Source: Larimichthys crocea (Eukaryota; Chordata; Actinopteri; Sciaenidae). Taken from it: 64,000 bases of DNA. The position numbers and the translations under genes are program-made. Under the pieces are notes generated by a model. It saw nothing but the letters and a program-made list of their open reading frames with translations. It did no database searches and was not told where the DNA came from. Each line of letters begins with the position of its first letter. The stretch's first letter is position 1. This document shows positions 1-12,700 of the stretch, one piece after another. Location: contig NC_040016.1 in NCBI RefSeq assembly GCF_000972845.2, positions 13,102,701 through 13,166,700 on the forward strand. The letters are read 5' to 3'.

Positions 1-1600
1 GATGAACTGTCTTTGCACCTGTTGCAAGAGGAAGCACAAGCCCCTGGGGGTTCATTATCGAGGATCATGTTGCTTCCCATCCCCGCTGAACCGAATCGAC
101 GGCCCTGGGCAGGGGGATTGCATGCCTTGTTGGGCAGTTTGGCTCAGGCTGATGCCCCAGGCTTCCTGTTGTTTTAGAGCTTTGTTTCTCACCAGCTGTC
201 AGGGCAGCACATAAATATGGCTCACAGGAGACCTGGAACGAGGGGCCTGTGTTCATCTCAGTCATCACTCCTACATTATAAGGAAGACAGCGTGTCTCTG
301 GGTGTGCACGCATCTCATTTGTGGCCTCCAGGAGAGATGACCACCAGGGCTATGGATGCACCTGTTTTCCAGCAACCTGAAAAAATAGTATTAATTGTTA
401 AGACACCAGAAGCTGGTGTCACAGTGAGCTCAGACATGGTGTATAGTTACCCATTTGCTTGAAAACAAAACAAAGGCGTCACATACTTTGATCGAACCTT
501 TAGCTACTTTCTGAACTAATTTCACAAGAGATTGTGACATACTGGACAGGTTAATCCAGTGTGAGGCAGAGTATCAGATGTTGCTTCCAGTGAATGGCTG
601 ACCCCCTGAAATATCAATATGCTGCAGGCTTTCTACCCCTCCTGAATATTGTATACATTGTTTACTCAGCCCTGACACATACTTGACATGAACATTCAGG
701 TCATTCGACTTAAGGAGTTCTTGCAACATCAGGTATATCTCTGGTAACAGGAGGAGCCCCTTCCTCTGCTGTTCAGGACAAGTGAGATTGCAGCACCGGA
801 GCACAGCAGAGTCAAGTTTTAAAATAAACTGTAAACTGCAAGAGTGGAGGCACAGTCTATAGAAACAGAAGTCTGAAGGTTGATTAATGAGTTCAGACCT
901 AAGACTGCTATGTTGGATTTAGGCTTATATACTGTAGACACTGGCAGGTGAAACGTAAAGATCATTCAGTGAGTATTGAAACACCTGCTGAAAATGTAAA
1001 ACTTAAACACTTGTTGTCCTGACTGTTGTTGTTTATCAAGAACTCAAAACCTTTGCAATTAGGTAAGAGAAGATAATTACATGTCATATAAGCAATGTTT
1101 CCACACCCTAGGCCAGCAGTTGGATAAAATAGACTTCAGAAACAAACCAAATTATTATTGTAGCAACTTTTGACAACAAGATCTTAGTTATGGACTGTTA
1201 TGTTGGTCTATCTACTGCTTTCACGCCAAAATACAATAAGAGTGAGTGAGCGACAGAGTGTGTTGGGACACAAGTGTCCTGAAGTCTTGTCAGCTGAGCT
1301 TTTCTCATTCCTCTGTCATAGAAGATGGTTGTCTTGTCTTCTTAGAGGGAAACAAATCACATGCACAAGCCATATCTAAATATTTGTCTTGGTGGGCAGC
1401 AATAAGGTGAAGATCCGTGTAATTTGCTCTCTATTCTCATATCAGGATTTTCTTTCTTCTTTGGCTTCACTCGTGGATGTTGGCTCTGCTTTTAGAGAGT
1501 ATTTTTCAATGTGCTACCACATATTCTGTTTCTCTTCATCTGCTTTTGCTTTCAACCTCCTTCCACTGTCATTCATGGCTGTGTCTTGGCTGTGTTACAG
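1..1600. other. errfi1 upstream / intron 1, no gene recognised
   Basis: No coding exon can be supported here; the open frames are short and unlike known proteins. It directly precedes a strong 3' splice site at 1600 (pyrimidine tract then TGTGTTACAG), so at least its right part is the intron between the 5' non-coding exon and the first coding exon of errfi1. The non-coding first exon and promoter were not located and may lie left of the window. Confidence 0.5.
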
Positions 1601-1678
1601 GTACACTAGAAGAAGGGGCAGCCAGCCGGGCGATCTGAGTGTTTCCTGGCTTTGATGCGACCCGAGTGTGCCTGGAGC

Positions 1679-3361
1679 ATGTCCACAGTGGGCCTGACTG
1701 CCCAGGAGATCTCTTTTCCCATAGAAAACCCCTTCCTGAGGGGCAGCTACTGTCACAGCATGGCTGGATCCAAACCCTCTTGGAACTATCGCCATGAGCT
1801 GGACAAGTGAGTGTTGAGATGCCAAGACTAACAGTCCATTAGGGGATGATCTGTTTTTATAGTTTAGGTCAATCTGACATTTCTTGTACATTATGATGAA
1901 ATGTTGTGCAGCTTATTCATTTATTTATTTTTTAACAGCTTCTACTTCAGTATGGACACCGCACACACAGATCACAGCTCTCGTGCCCAGCAAAAGGGGC
2001 CACCTCCACCGTCTCTAAGCTATGAAAGTAAGTGCATGATCTATCATCTGGACAGTGAAGGTCTTCTGAAATACAGAAATACTGCGATTCATGTGTTGTG
2101 CCTTTTAAATCATCCGTTACATACTGGATATAGTAAGCGGTTTTCCAGAAATATAGACAAAGCTATCGTTTCCCTTTTTACAGGATTCAATAAAGTTGTA
2201 GTCGTAAATGTTGATTGTCGTTGAGCAACCCTAATCATTTAATGCAGTGCCATTAATGATATTTTTATTTCTTCCTTTCTGACAGGACATAAACACAGTC
2301 CCAGCTCACAGAAATTGCCCCCAAAGAAATCCAGACCCTCTCATCTCTCCCTGTCCTGCAGTGCTGAACCATCCACCCCAAGTCCTGCTGACGATGACCA
2401 GGTGGTCCCCTCATTCAAGAGGCTCTCGGTGTATGAGTGCAGCAGTCCACCACAGACACCAGGCAGATGCTCCAAGCCTCTACCCCCCATCCCTCCACAA
2501 ACAGACATCTCCCCTGAGCAGGCTATGGATAATGAGGTAGAATTTTTCACGAGCTCAGACGACAGCTGCTGCCTGGTGTCTGATCACTGTCCCAAATCGT
2601 CTCCTTTTCGATGCGGAGTCCCAAATCGGAGGAGCTTCAGGGACTGTGGGCAGATTAACTATGCTTACTATGACGGTCCAGTCCAGCATCAGGCACATCC
2701 TCCACAGGAAGTGCGGGAACAATATGAGCAGCCACGTCAGGAACCACCTGAGCCAGTGGTCTGTCAGAGACAGCAAGAGAAATCTCAGAGGAGGCTGCGG
2801 CGCTCGCACTCTGGCCCAGCTGGATCCTTTAACAAACCTTCTCTGCTGCGCCTAACATGCCACAAACGCCACACCCACAGTATGGATAAACCTGAGGTGC
2901 CACCACCGATCCCTCCACGAGCAATCAGGACAGGAGACTACCGCCGCTGGTCAGCAGAGGTCTCGTCAGGGGCTTACAGCGATGATGACAAACCACCCAA
3001 GGTGCCTCCAAGGGAACCTTTGTCTACAGGCAGCTCTCGCACCCCTAGCCCCAAGAGCCTCCCAACATACATTAATGGTGTTATGCCCCCAACCCAAAGC
3101 TTCGCACCAGATCCTAACTATGTAAGTCGGGGTTTACAGAGACAGAACAGCGAGGTTTCTCCCTGCATCCTTCCTGTCATGGAGAATGGCGAGAAGGCCA
3201 GCACCACTCATTACTATCTTCTGCCTCAGCGGCCTGCTTTCGTGGACTCCCCTTGTGTAGAGAAATTTCTTCGGGTCATGGACAGCCCTGCAGCTCGCAA
3301 TACAAATGTATCAGACTCAGATTGGGACTGCCACACCGGGAGGAAAGCACATTTAGTTTGA
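1679..3361 (+). CDS. errfi1: ERBB receptor feedback inhibitor 1 (MIG6/RALT)
   Basis: Cytoplasmic adaptor that binds the kinase domains of EGFR-family receptors and blocks signalling (family knowledge). Coding exons are 1679-1806 (exon from 1601), 1939-2027 and 2286-3361; all borders are AG/GT and the phases join to 430 residues, near the human 462. The start [11 protein letters not shown] matches the family N-terminus; an in-frame ATG at 1655 is less likely. The segment around residues 30-60 is the CRIB-like region. Also visible are an [15 protein letters not shown] block (14-3-3-type site), proline-rich SH3 ligands, the ErbB-binding segment at about residues 305-355 ([13 protein letters not shown], then [13 protein letters not shown]), and the paired tyrosines [10 protein letters not shown] at about 382-383, equivalent to human Y394/Y395. 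The C-terminus is shorter than in mammals. Whether it is the errfi1a or errfi1b paralogue cannot be decided from this window. Confidence 0.95.
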
Positions 3362-5310
3362 ATAGTTTTAGTGAAAGTAGCAGAGGACTTTACTGTACAT
3401 GAGCAAAAACCACTTGAAAAAATGGTGAAACGAAATGCTAACAACCCTCAAACTGCTGCTTTTACAGTTGTTGTTTTTAACCCCTTATGTATTCTGAACA
3501 CACAGGGTATGTTCGCACTGTATTCAGTTACTGGTAATGTTGGAATAACACAACTGAGATACCTTTATGTAAAAAAAAATATCTCTGACTATAGATTGTG
3601 GGCAAAATTCAACATTGTAGAGCTTATTTTTGATATGATTTTTATTTCATCACATTCAATATTGTGCTGTTTTTGCTGACGACGTGGTACAGTCAGAAGG
3701 TACAAGCGGGCCTTGAACCTCATGTGCTCAGTGTTTTCTGTGTCTGGAAGGTTGAGGATGTTTTGTGAGAGACTATGATGCTGCTTTTGTATCTCACAAG
3801 GGACAAAAGGTCAGTAATGTAATCATGTATCACTAAATATATATATGAAGTCTAAACACAAGGCCAATTAATTTAACAAAAATGAAGGATGCTAGCACAC
3901 AAATCTCCATTCTGTTTGCTTTTATATATCAACACTGATATGGTTTCCCTGCCTTGATGAAGTTTTCAGTCTTACTCAGGCCACTATATCTGTGTAAATT
4001 TGTGTTTCCCACATGGCACGTTGTCGTGGTACATTATGTACTGAGAAGTGGGTAAATTACTGGTAGCTATGCATGTTTCCATTGGAATGTCTAGTGCAGC
4101 TTTTATGGTGTAGTTGTCTGTTGTGGAGTGCGTCTGTGTGTATGTATGTATGTGCGTGGACGTGTTTGTGCATACGTGCATGTGAACAGCAGTTGGAAAA
4201 GTGTTCTGGTGATAAAATTACTTTAGACAATTGGTAGCAAATTGTCAACCATACTTGTTACGTATTTTGCAGCGCCTGCTTTTTGAGTACAGCCCTCTAA
4301 AAAGTGCACACATTTGATTGCTTTCTTTCAGTGTCCAGGTCTGTTTTGTTGCACAGAAATCTGACCTGTTGAACATTAAGTGAATGTATGCTATTCTTAC
4401 TGATATTCCATCAAACAGTTGGAGAAGCTTATTTTTGATCAAGCTGTGAGTTATTGCTTGGAACTAATTTGCCTCAAGTACTACCTCCCTTTGATATTTA
4501 TCCTATATTTCACATATTCCCAACCAATAAAGGCAAAATCTGAAATTATAATCCATAAAAAAATTAGGTAACCAGCTCCATTTGTGACCTGACAATGTTC
4601 TAATTCAGTTACACCTTAGTTAGGAGTAACACAAAGTCAATTTTAACCGGATATCCTTAAATAGAGATTTTAGATCACGCAGATCTTAGATCACAGATGT
4701 TAGGCTAACCTGTTAATACAGAAGCATTACAAAGACAGTGCAGAGTTTACCTGCCTGACACAGACTTTCCTGTTCTGCTCATGCATTCCTGCCTTACATG
4801 ATTGCAGTGGGTGTGGTCTGAGAGACTTTGGCTGCTGGCAGCCAAGAAAATATATGAATTTTATTGTTGTAGATTATTCAAGAAGCGTCAGGATGATATA
4901 GTAAATGTAGCACATGTATTGAAGTAACCCTTGGTATCGAACACGGTGTTCATTTTGGGAAACAGATAACTGCTAAGGTCAAACGGTCATTGAAATTAAC
5001 TTTTTCTCTCCCTTCAGCTCACAAAACCTTGCCAACACAATGTTGCTTTTGACTTCAATGTCTGAAAAAAAATGTTTACATCATATACTGATACTATTTA
5101 ATCTTAAGGTATTCATATGTCTTATTAGAAATAATAAAACTGAATGAAGACTAGTTTATCAAGAAATAACTTCTCTGCTGTGGTGAAGACATGCACTGGG
5201 AGAGTACAGTATGCTGTGTACAGTATTTAACAATTCCATTTGTTGTTATGAATAGTTGATAAGTATACAGTCTTTAAAAAGAAAGCAAAATAAAATGACT
5301 TATTTATGAG
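3362..5310 (+). other. errfi1 3' untranslated region (probable)
   Basis: AT-rich sequence after the errfi1 stop with no open frame of note. Candidate AATAAA poly(A) signals lie at 4526, 5133 and 5289, and no other gene intervenes, so the UTR may be 1.2 to 1.9 kb long. ATTTA-type motifs are present but not densely clustered. The exact end cannot be fixed from sequence alone. Confidence 0.55.
5289..5294 (+). terminator. distal AATAAA poly(A) signal, errfi1
   Basis: AATAAA in a T/A-rich setting about 1.93 kb beyond the stop codon, the most distal of three candidates (the others are at 4526 and 5133). Which one is used is not determinable here. Confidence 0.35.
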
Positions 5311-7837
5311 CCTGCTTCATTTTCATTCTTGAATCTGTCAAGCCTAAACTCTCAACTCAGCTGTTTGGCCTGTTTTATCACCCACACGCCCTCATGCTCT
5401 GCCTTATTGTGACTGGCCTCTATCCAGAGAGGGAAGAGTGACTTACAATGGTCGATTGACAGGTGTACAGTATATTGCCTTTCTCTTCCTGGTTATAACA
5501 CGGTCTCCTCCTCCAATGACTGCATAGATGCTCCGTGTCAGCCAGCTTTGCGCCCACAGGTTTTTTTTAAGCACCTGACAATGTTGCAAGTGTTTTATGC
5601 TTGAATTGAGTCAACCCTGTTAGGCATGGAGCCGAAACCGCAGTGAACCATTAGGGCACATTAGAGCATTAGAGGTGAAATAATGGCTAAATAATCTGCA
5701 AATCGGCTGCAGTTACAATATCCACCAAAACCTGCAGCAGGCAGCAGTTTGAGCTAACTAGGCCACCTGCAAACCCTTTCACCTGATTCACTTTTACGTG
5801 AGCGTCTAGGCGACAGCATGGGTGGTGACTATAGCAACTAAAGACTGGCTCCTTATTTTAAATCTGTTTGTTTGGGGGCGAGAAAGATCGAGTGCCAAAT
5901 GAATTAACAAGGTGTTTGGTTTTTAGATTAGCTTCTAAAAAACACATTATTGCACTGCTGTAGCAATAAAAGGCATGGAAGAAGTCAGATACATGACTTA
6001 GACTCCACTTTCACAATTTTTACGACACATGACTTGACTTGTGAAACTTCGTCAAAAGGGATCATTACAATTCTTTGGACACTTTGTGTACCAAACTGTT
6101 TCTGTCCTCTTTTCTGCTAGGGATTTTTCCAACACAAACTGAATCTTAAATTTAATTTACCATTAGGTTTTGGCCTGGGTTAGTTCAGGCATTTTTACAG
6201 TAATTATTACTGCCTCAATAATATCTCTATGCAGCCTGCCTGCAGTTGGTTGAGTGAAAGACAGCAGAATTTATTTTCGGTTTCTGGCTCTTAACATGTC
6301 TGTAGTGCTGCATAGATGTACACTGAAAAAAGAAACTGATCAAAAAAATGACATCAAATTCTGCAATAAAGTTAGGGAGAGCAAAGAGATGTGGTGAGTA
6401 ATAATAAAACAATTTAGAGTTGTATATTTGTAGTGATGGATCTAACACACAGGTCCAGAAATTAAAATTGAGCACCTTATACTCTTATACAACACAAAAT
6501 AATATATGGATTAAATGCATTCAGTTGAACACTTTTGAATCAGAGTAGCTTACTCTCCACTTGAGGTTGTATATACTTTGTCCTGGAACACAATCTTCCA
6601 GGTTAATTGGCACCAAATAAAACATACATATGTGTAGACAAAATGTGAGAAATAATGTCTATCTTGGCATAAATGGTGAAGTAAAATATTCTTAACAGTG
6701 AATTTAAAGTTGTTATTCTTGGTAAAATTCCTAAAAAATTAATGTTTGCTAATATTATATAAATATACTTTGGATTAAAACAAGAAAATTCTGCTATCTG
6801 TCATATTTATAAGAGGCAAGAGAAGCAGAATTTGCGTGGTTTAAGTGAGGTTTTTCTGGATTCCATCTCATTTTCAAAAAAAAAAATTCTTATCATTTGC
6901 TGTGAGTGGTGGAAAGAGTTGTAAATATTTAACTTAGACTGAAGTGCTGCTGGTTAAATTTTACTCAGGTCAGAGCACTTGTAAAGAAAATATAGTTCAT
7001 CAAGTGGAGGTAAAGACATTGGTCAAAAGTGTTAGTCGGTCACAAGTGGATACAAAAAGCCTTCAGTGGTTCAGATGAAATTTATATTTTGGACAAGTCA
7101 TGGACAAGTAGTAGGTCTGTGCACAAGCATTTTGAGGTACAGTTTAAAAGAGATCTCACCAATGCCAGTATCACAACTAGTATGATTCACAGAAACAAAA
7201 GACCTTCTATTAGAGTATTACAGTACACACCACAACAGGACAGAGATGGTCACAGATAAGGTTGATTAAACAATAAAGCATTTACAGATCACTCTTATTC
7301 AGTCTCTGTGCCTTTTTCTTCACACATTGTGAGGTAAATGTAATTAAAATTAGTGCATGTACGCCATCTAGTGACAGTGTATTGTACTGATTGTGAGGGA
7401 CTTCACACTAATGGATACACAAACCATCCAACCATCCATCCGGGGTACACCCTGGACAAGTTGCCAGTTCAAATACAGAAGCTAATTAAAAAAAAAAAAC
7501 CTCACTCACCCACTTCATTAACACAGTGCATACAATTGAAGAATTATAAGGTGTTACTGTGTTGAATATCACAGCACATATTAGAGAGAAGTAGCATGTG
7601 TAGCATAACGTAGTCTTCTGTAGTGTGGTGTGGATTAACAACACTGGAGTCTGAACTGACATGCTAACTTTATGAGGACACAGGAAAAATTACAAATTAA
7701 ATCACAATTATTACATGCTAAATTACGTATTACAATATGAATAAAATCATAAATATTATAACATCAAATTATTGACATTTTTTATTATTAATAATAAATA
7801 AATAATTATTCATTGCTCATACTGAACTGTAATTTTC
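5311..7837. other. intergenic spacer between errfi1 and the mucin gene
   Basis: Both neighbouring genes end into this spacer (convergent). It is AT-rich and holds no supported gene. The only recognisable item is a short fragment of a teleost SINE-like repeat at about 7425-7480. Confidence 0.6.
7425..7480 (-). repeat. fragment of teleost SINE-like repeat
   Basis: The stretch with CATCCATCCGGGGTACACCC followed by a TGGACAAGTTGCCAGT block matches the tail portion of the same repeat family seen more completely at 7976-8255. Only the tail survives. Confidence 0.5.
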
Positions 7838-7843
7838 TTTATT
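7838..7843 (-). terminator. poly(A) signal of the mucin gene
   Basis: TTTATT on the plus strand reads AATAAA on the minus strand, about 80 bases beyond the mucin stop codon at 7925-7927. It is the nearest canonical signal. Confidence 0.5.
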
Positions 7844-7924
7844 TCAAACATGGAAAACATTGTATTTATAATAAAAAATTCCTAGTAGCCTTCATCTAGG
7901 GTTGATGTTCAAAACCTCTGGACA

Positions 7925-9740
7925 TTATGTTGTGCCCTGGAAATACAAAAAGAGAATAATCTATTAATATCAACATCCATCAATTTCCTTCAACCATTTA
8001 TCTTTATCAGGGCGGCTGGCATTCGGCGAGAGGAAGCTACACCCTGGACAAATCGAGACAAACAACCATGTTCACATTCACACCTTCGGATAAAGTCACC
8101 GTCTAACTTGCATGTCTTTGGACTGTGGGAGGAAGCCGGAGGACACAGTGAACCCAAGGAGAGACAGGGAGAACATGCAAACTCCTTCTTGGTTAGAACC
8201 AAGAACCTTCTTGCTGTGAGGTGACAGTGCTAACCACTGCCCCACCATGCCACCCTAATATCAACACTTTAACTATAATCTCATCTGCCCTTGTATTTCA
8301 GAAAACTTTCATAGGTACTATATATAATACCAGAACAGAAAACAAGAATACCTGCAATTGGGTGTTAACATTTTGTAGACGTGGCCTAAAACCCCCTGAT
8401 GTGCCTGAAGCGCCTGCAAGTCCCAAGTTGTGACCACCTGGGGGAAAAGAATTATGATAATATTGAAACTGGAAATGTTGTCCTTTGCTTAAGAATTGTA
8501 AACTGGACATTTAAAAATAGATAGGGATTATGAAAAACAGAGCAGGACAAACCTATATCAGAGAAATCAAAAAAATCTTCATCAAAAGCAGACAGTCTTC
8601 TGTTATAGGAATTGCTTCTTTTCCTAAAAAAAAAGAAGAAGACAGTTTTATTAGTTACACATGACAGTGTTTGTTACTTTATGATTTCAGGCAACAAGAA
8701 ACATGCATTTTGAGCATCATAACCCACCAAACACCGGTGTGTCTCTTTTTGAAGACGACAATCACAGTGACAATGATAATCAAGAGCAGGAGTGCTCCTG
8801 CCAATGATCCAAACAGTGCTCCGTAGAAACCTGAACCCCAACGGAAGAGGTCACACTGTGGGCCATAATACTGCTCCAGGCTGGACTCAAAGCATCTGGG
8901 TTGAGGGGTAATTAATCAATTAATAAAATTAATAATACAAGCAAACACATTGGACACATTAAGGCTTCTTGCATAGAGAATAAAAACAGATTTTGCCTTA
9001 CCTACAGGTGGCCCCTTTGTAAATGTTATTGAAACATTCACCATGTTGATGACAGTAATCAGGATTTGTTTTGCAAGGTCCAACACACTGCCATTGACCA
9101 TTGCCAATTTCAGCAGTGTAATTAGCAAAGTGGGAGCAGTTAACAAAAGGCTTCAGGTCTGAAATATCTGATTTATATAAAAACAAATGTATTTGTTATT
9201 TTGAACAAGTACCATAATACAAATATAGAAATTCTGACAAATATTGAAAAAAGAAATAGTGACTGTACAAAGCAGTGATAATTCAAATATGTATGTTTAG
9301 AGCTGACAGACTACACTTACTTTTAATCTCAGGTGGCTGGAAGGTAAGTGTATTTAACACCACATTTGCATTAAAGGCCTGGGAAATCTTATTGAGGTTA
9401 CTTGTGTCATTCAAGATATTAGTTAACACCCCATCAAGCTGATTGTTGACAAACTGGATTTCAGTATCATTGTTTGCATAGCCATACTCTGCCACGGTCT
9501 CTGCAACAACACTTCCCTTTCTACAGTAGAAAAAGAGAAAAATATTAACAAAAGAAAGAAGCTTGTATTTAAAGTAATTTAAATGTATGAGAAAAATGTA
9601 ATGAAAACCTACGACAACTTGACGATTTGTAGGTTTTTATAATTTTGTGGATCTGCTTCTTTGCATAAAGGTATGAGCTAGAACATGACAAAACAGATGT
9701 TATAAGGGTATGGTAAGCATGACAATAAATCCACACACAA

Positions 9741-9786
<46 letters not shown>

Positions 9787-12700
9787 TGGGTAATCCAATG
9801 TAATAAGAAGAAAAATAATATACCTGTTGTTCCAATTTCTTGATGAATTCAATTGACTGTTGTGAGTTTAAATGATTAAAATACGCATGAAAGGTGATGT
9901 TGATTTCCAAAGTAAAATTTGCTTTTCGAGTTGGAATTGCTCCAGTGTCTGCAAAAAAAATTACATATCCTTACATTAAATTTACAATAACATTAAATAC
10001 ACTGCAATAATATTTTACATTCAGTGCTAAGGAATATCAATGCCAAAAGCAAACACAATGAAAATGAATAAACTGCTAAAAGCTTATGACATATCTTTCA
10101 TTACAAAAATCAACAAAAAGAATCATATAAAAATATACATTTGGGGTGAATATACTCACCAATATGAGCAGTGGTGTCATTCTCTCCCAAAACACAGATA
10201 TCGCCAAAAACAAAGTCTTGACAATGGCAGTGACATTGTCCAAGTGTCATGTTAAAAGCACATGTACCAGTACACCCAGGACAGTCCTTATCACTACACT
10301 GAAGAGTGGTAGGTGGTGTAGTCACCGTGGCAGTCGCATTTGAAAGGGGGATAATGGTAGATGCTGAATGGCTGACTGTTGTAAGGGTCTTTGTACTGAT
10401 AGTTCCTGTGGATGTTAAAGCCTTTGAGGTTGATATGAAAGATTGTAAAGTGCTACTTGATTTTTCATTTGTTGTTGAAAAGACTGTAGAATGTGAACTT
10501 GGTGAGACTTCTGCATTTGTCGACGATTGTACAGTTGTTGTGGAATGATCGCTGGTCGCACTTGTTGTTACTGGATTTGTTGAGTGTGTTGAGGTGGAGG
10601 CTGTTGATTCAGCTGTTCCTGTTGGTGTTACTGTTGTGGAAGATGTAGATTGTGCCTCAGTCGATGAGGATCTTGTTGAAGACATTTCCTGACTAGTCGG
10701 TGGATGATGAGTTGTGCTTCTACTTGTTGACGTTGTTGCAGTTTCTGGTTCAGAAGATGTTTCAGTGAAAGTGGTAGTTGTGATGAAGGACTGTAGACTG
10801 TGAACTTGGTGAGAATTCTGCATTTGTGGACGACTGTACAGTTGTTGTGGAATGATCGCTGCTCGGACTTGTTACTGGATTTGTTGAGTGTGTTGAGGTG
10901 GAGGCTGTTGATTCAGCTGTTCCTGTTGGTGTCACTGTTGTGGCAGATGTAGATTGTGCCTCAATCGATGAGGATCTTGTTGAAGACATTTCCTGACTAG
11001 TCGGTGGATGATGAGTTGTGCTGGTACTTGTTGACGTTGTTGCAGTTTTTGGTTCAGAAGATGTTTCAGTGAAAGTGGTAGTTGTTGAAAGGACTGTAGA
11101 ATGTGAACTTGGTGAGAATTCTGCATTTGTGGACGACTGTACAGTTGTTGTGGAATGATCGCTGCTTGTACTTGTTACTGGATTTGTTGAGTGTGTTGAG
11201 GTGGAGGCTGTTGATTCAGCTGTTCCTGTTGGTGTCACTGTTGTGGCAGATGTAGATTGTGCCTCAATCGATGAGGATCTTGTTGAAGACATTTCCTGAC
11301 TAGTCGGTGGATGATGAGTTGTGCTGGTACTTGTTGACGTTGTTGCAGTTTTTGTTTCAGAAGATGTTTCAGTGAAAGTGGTAGTTGTTGAAAGGACTGT
11401 AGACTGTGAACTTGGTGAGAGTTCTGCATCTGTGGGCGATTGTACAGTTGTTGTGGAATGATCGCTGCTGGTACTTGTCGTTTCTGGATTTGTTGAGTGT
11501 GTTGAGGTGGAGGCTGTTGATTCAGCTGTTCCTGTTGGTGTCACTGTTGTGGAAGATGTAGATTGTGCCTCAGTCGATGAGGATCTTGTTGAAGACATTC
11601 CCTGACTAGTCGGTGGATGATGAGTTGTGCTGGTAATTGTTGCCATTGTTGCAGTGTTCAGTTCAGAAGATGATTCAGTGAAAGTGGTAGTTGTTGAAAG
11701 GACTGTAGAGTGTGAACTTGGTGAGAATTCTGCATTTGTGGACGACTGTACAGTTGTTGTGGAATGATCGTTGCTGGTACCTGTTTTTACTGGATTTGTT
11801 AAATGTGTTGAGATGGAGGCTGTTGATTCAGCTGTTCCCGTGGAATGTGGCCCATATGATTTCGATATTGTTGTTGATGTTCCTGGACTAGTCAATGTGT
11901 GATGAGTAGTGCTGGTACTTGTTGATGCAGTGTTAGTTTTTGGTTCAGAAGTCGTTGTTCCTGGTAATGTTTTATGAGTTGAAGTATTTTTCACATAAGG
12001 AGTTAGTGATGTTGTGCGACTCAAAGTTGTAGTAGTAGACATACTGTCAATCAAGTTTTCATTTGATTTGAGTGAGTCATATCGAGTCATATTATGCTGG
12101 TCTGTGGTATTTAATAGTCGAATTTGCAAAATCTCTGGTAATTCATTTAATGATTTTATGTATAAATTTGATAAATTGTTTTCTTTATGATTGTCCGTGG
12201 TCTGTGGTTTTCTCCATATTTCTTCATGTTGATCTTTGTTGAGCTTTGTATTTGTATTTCCTGTTAAATAAAACAATATTCATGCATGAGAAATATATTT
12301 GTCAGTGCGCCTTAGAGCATTTCTTCACAGGGTTTAATTTAACATTAATTCAACCCTCTAGGGTTTGTTTTGTTTGCTTTAATACAGTTTCCTTGTAGCA
12401 ACTTTCCCCTAAGTCAGTTCCATCTGCAAAATGAATAATGATTTACTCTGAATAATGATTTACTTCTGGTAGTACAGAAGCTGACTCCCGCTTTCAGTTT
12501 TAATATAATAATAATAACTGTATATAATAATAATAACTGGTATATTTAGAGTTGATCCTATTCCACTGAATCTACAGTCAGTATAAATTCCTACAAATGA
12601 TGTGTACTTGTTAAAAAATAAACTAACTTAAAAAAACTGTAAGAACACAAAGGTGTAACGATGTATTTGATTTGGATGTTACACAGGTTTTTGAATAAGC

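Noticed and set aside
1389..1655. 88-codon frame running into the errfi1 exon
   Set aside because: It covers the pyrimidine tract and acceptor of the first coding exon and is in a different frame from MSTVGL.
8913..8922. TAATCAATTA palindrome in a mucin intron
   Set aside because: Same reason: single motif in AT-rich DNA.
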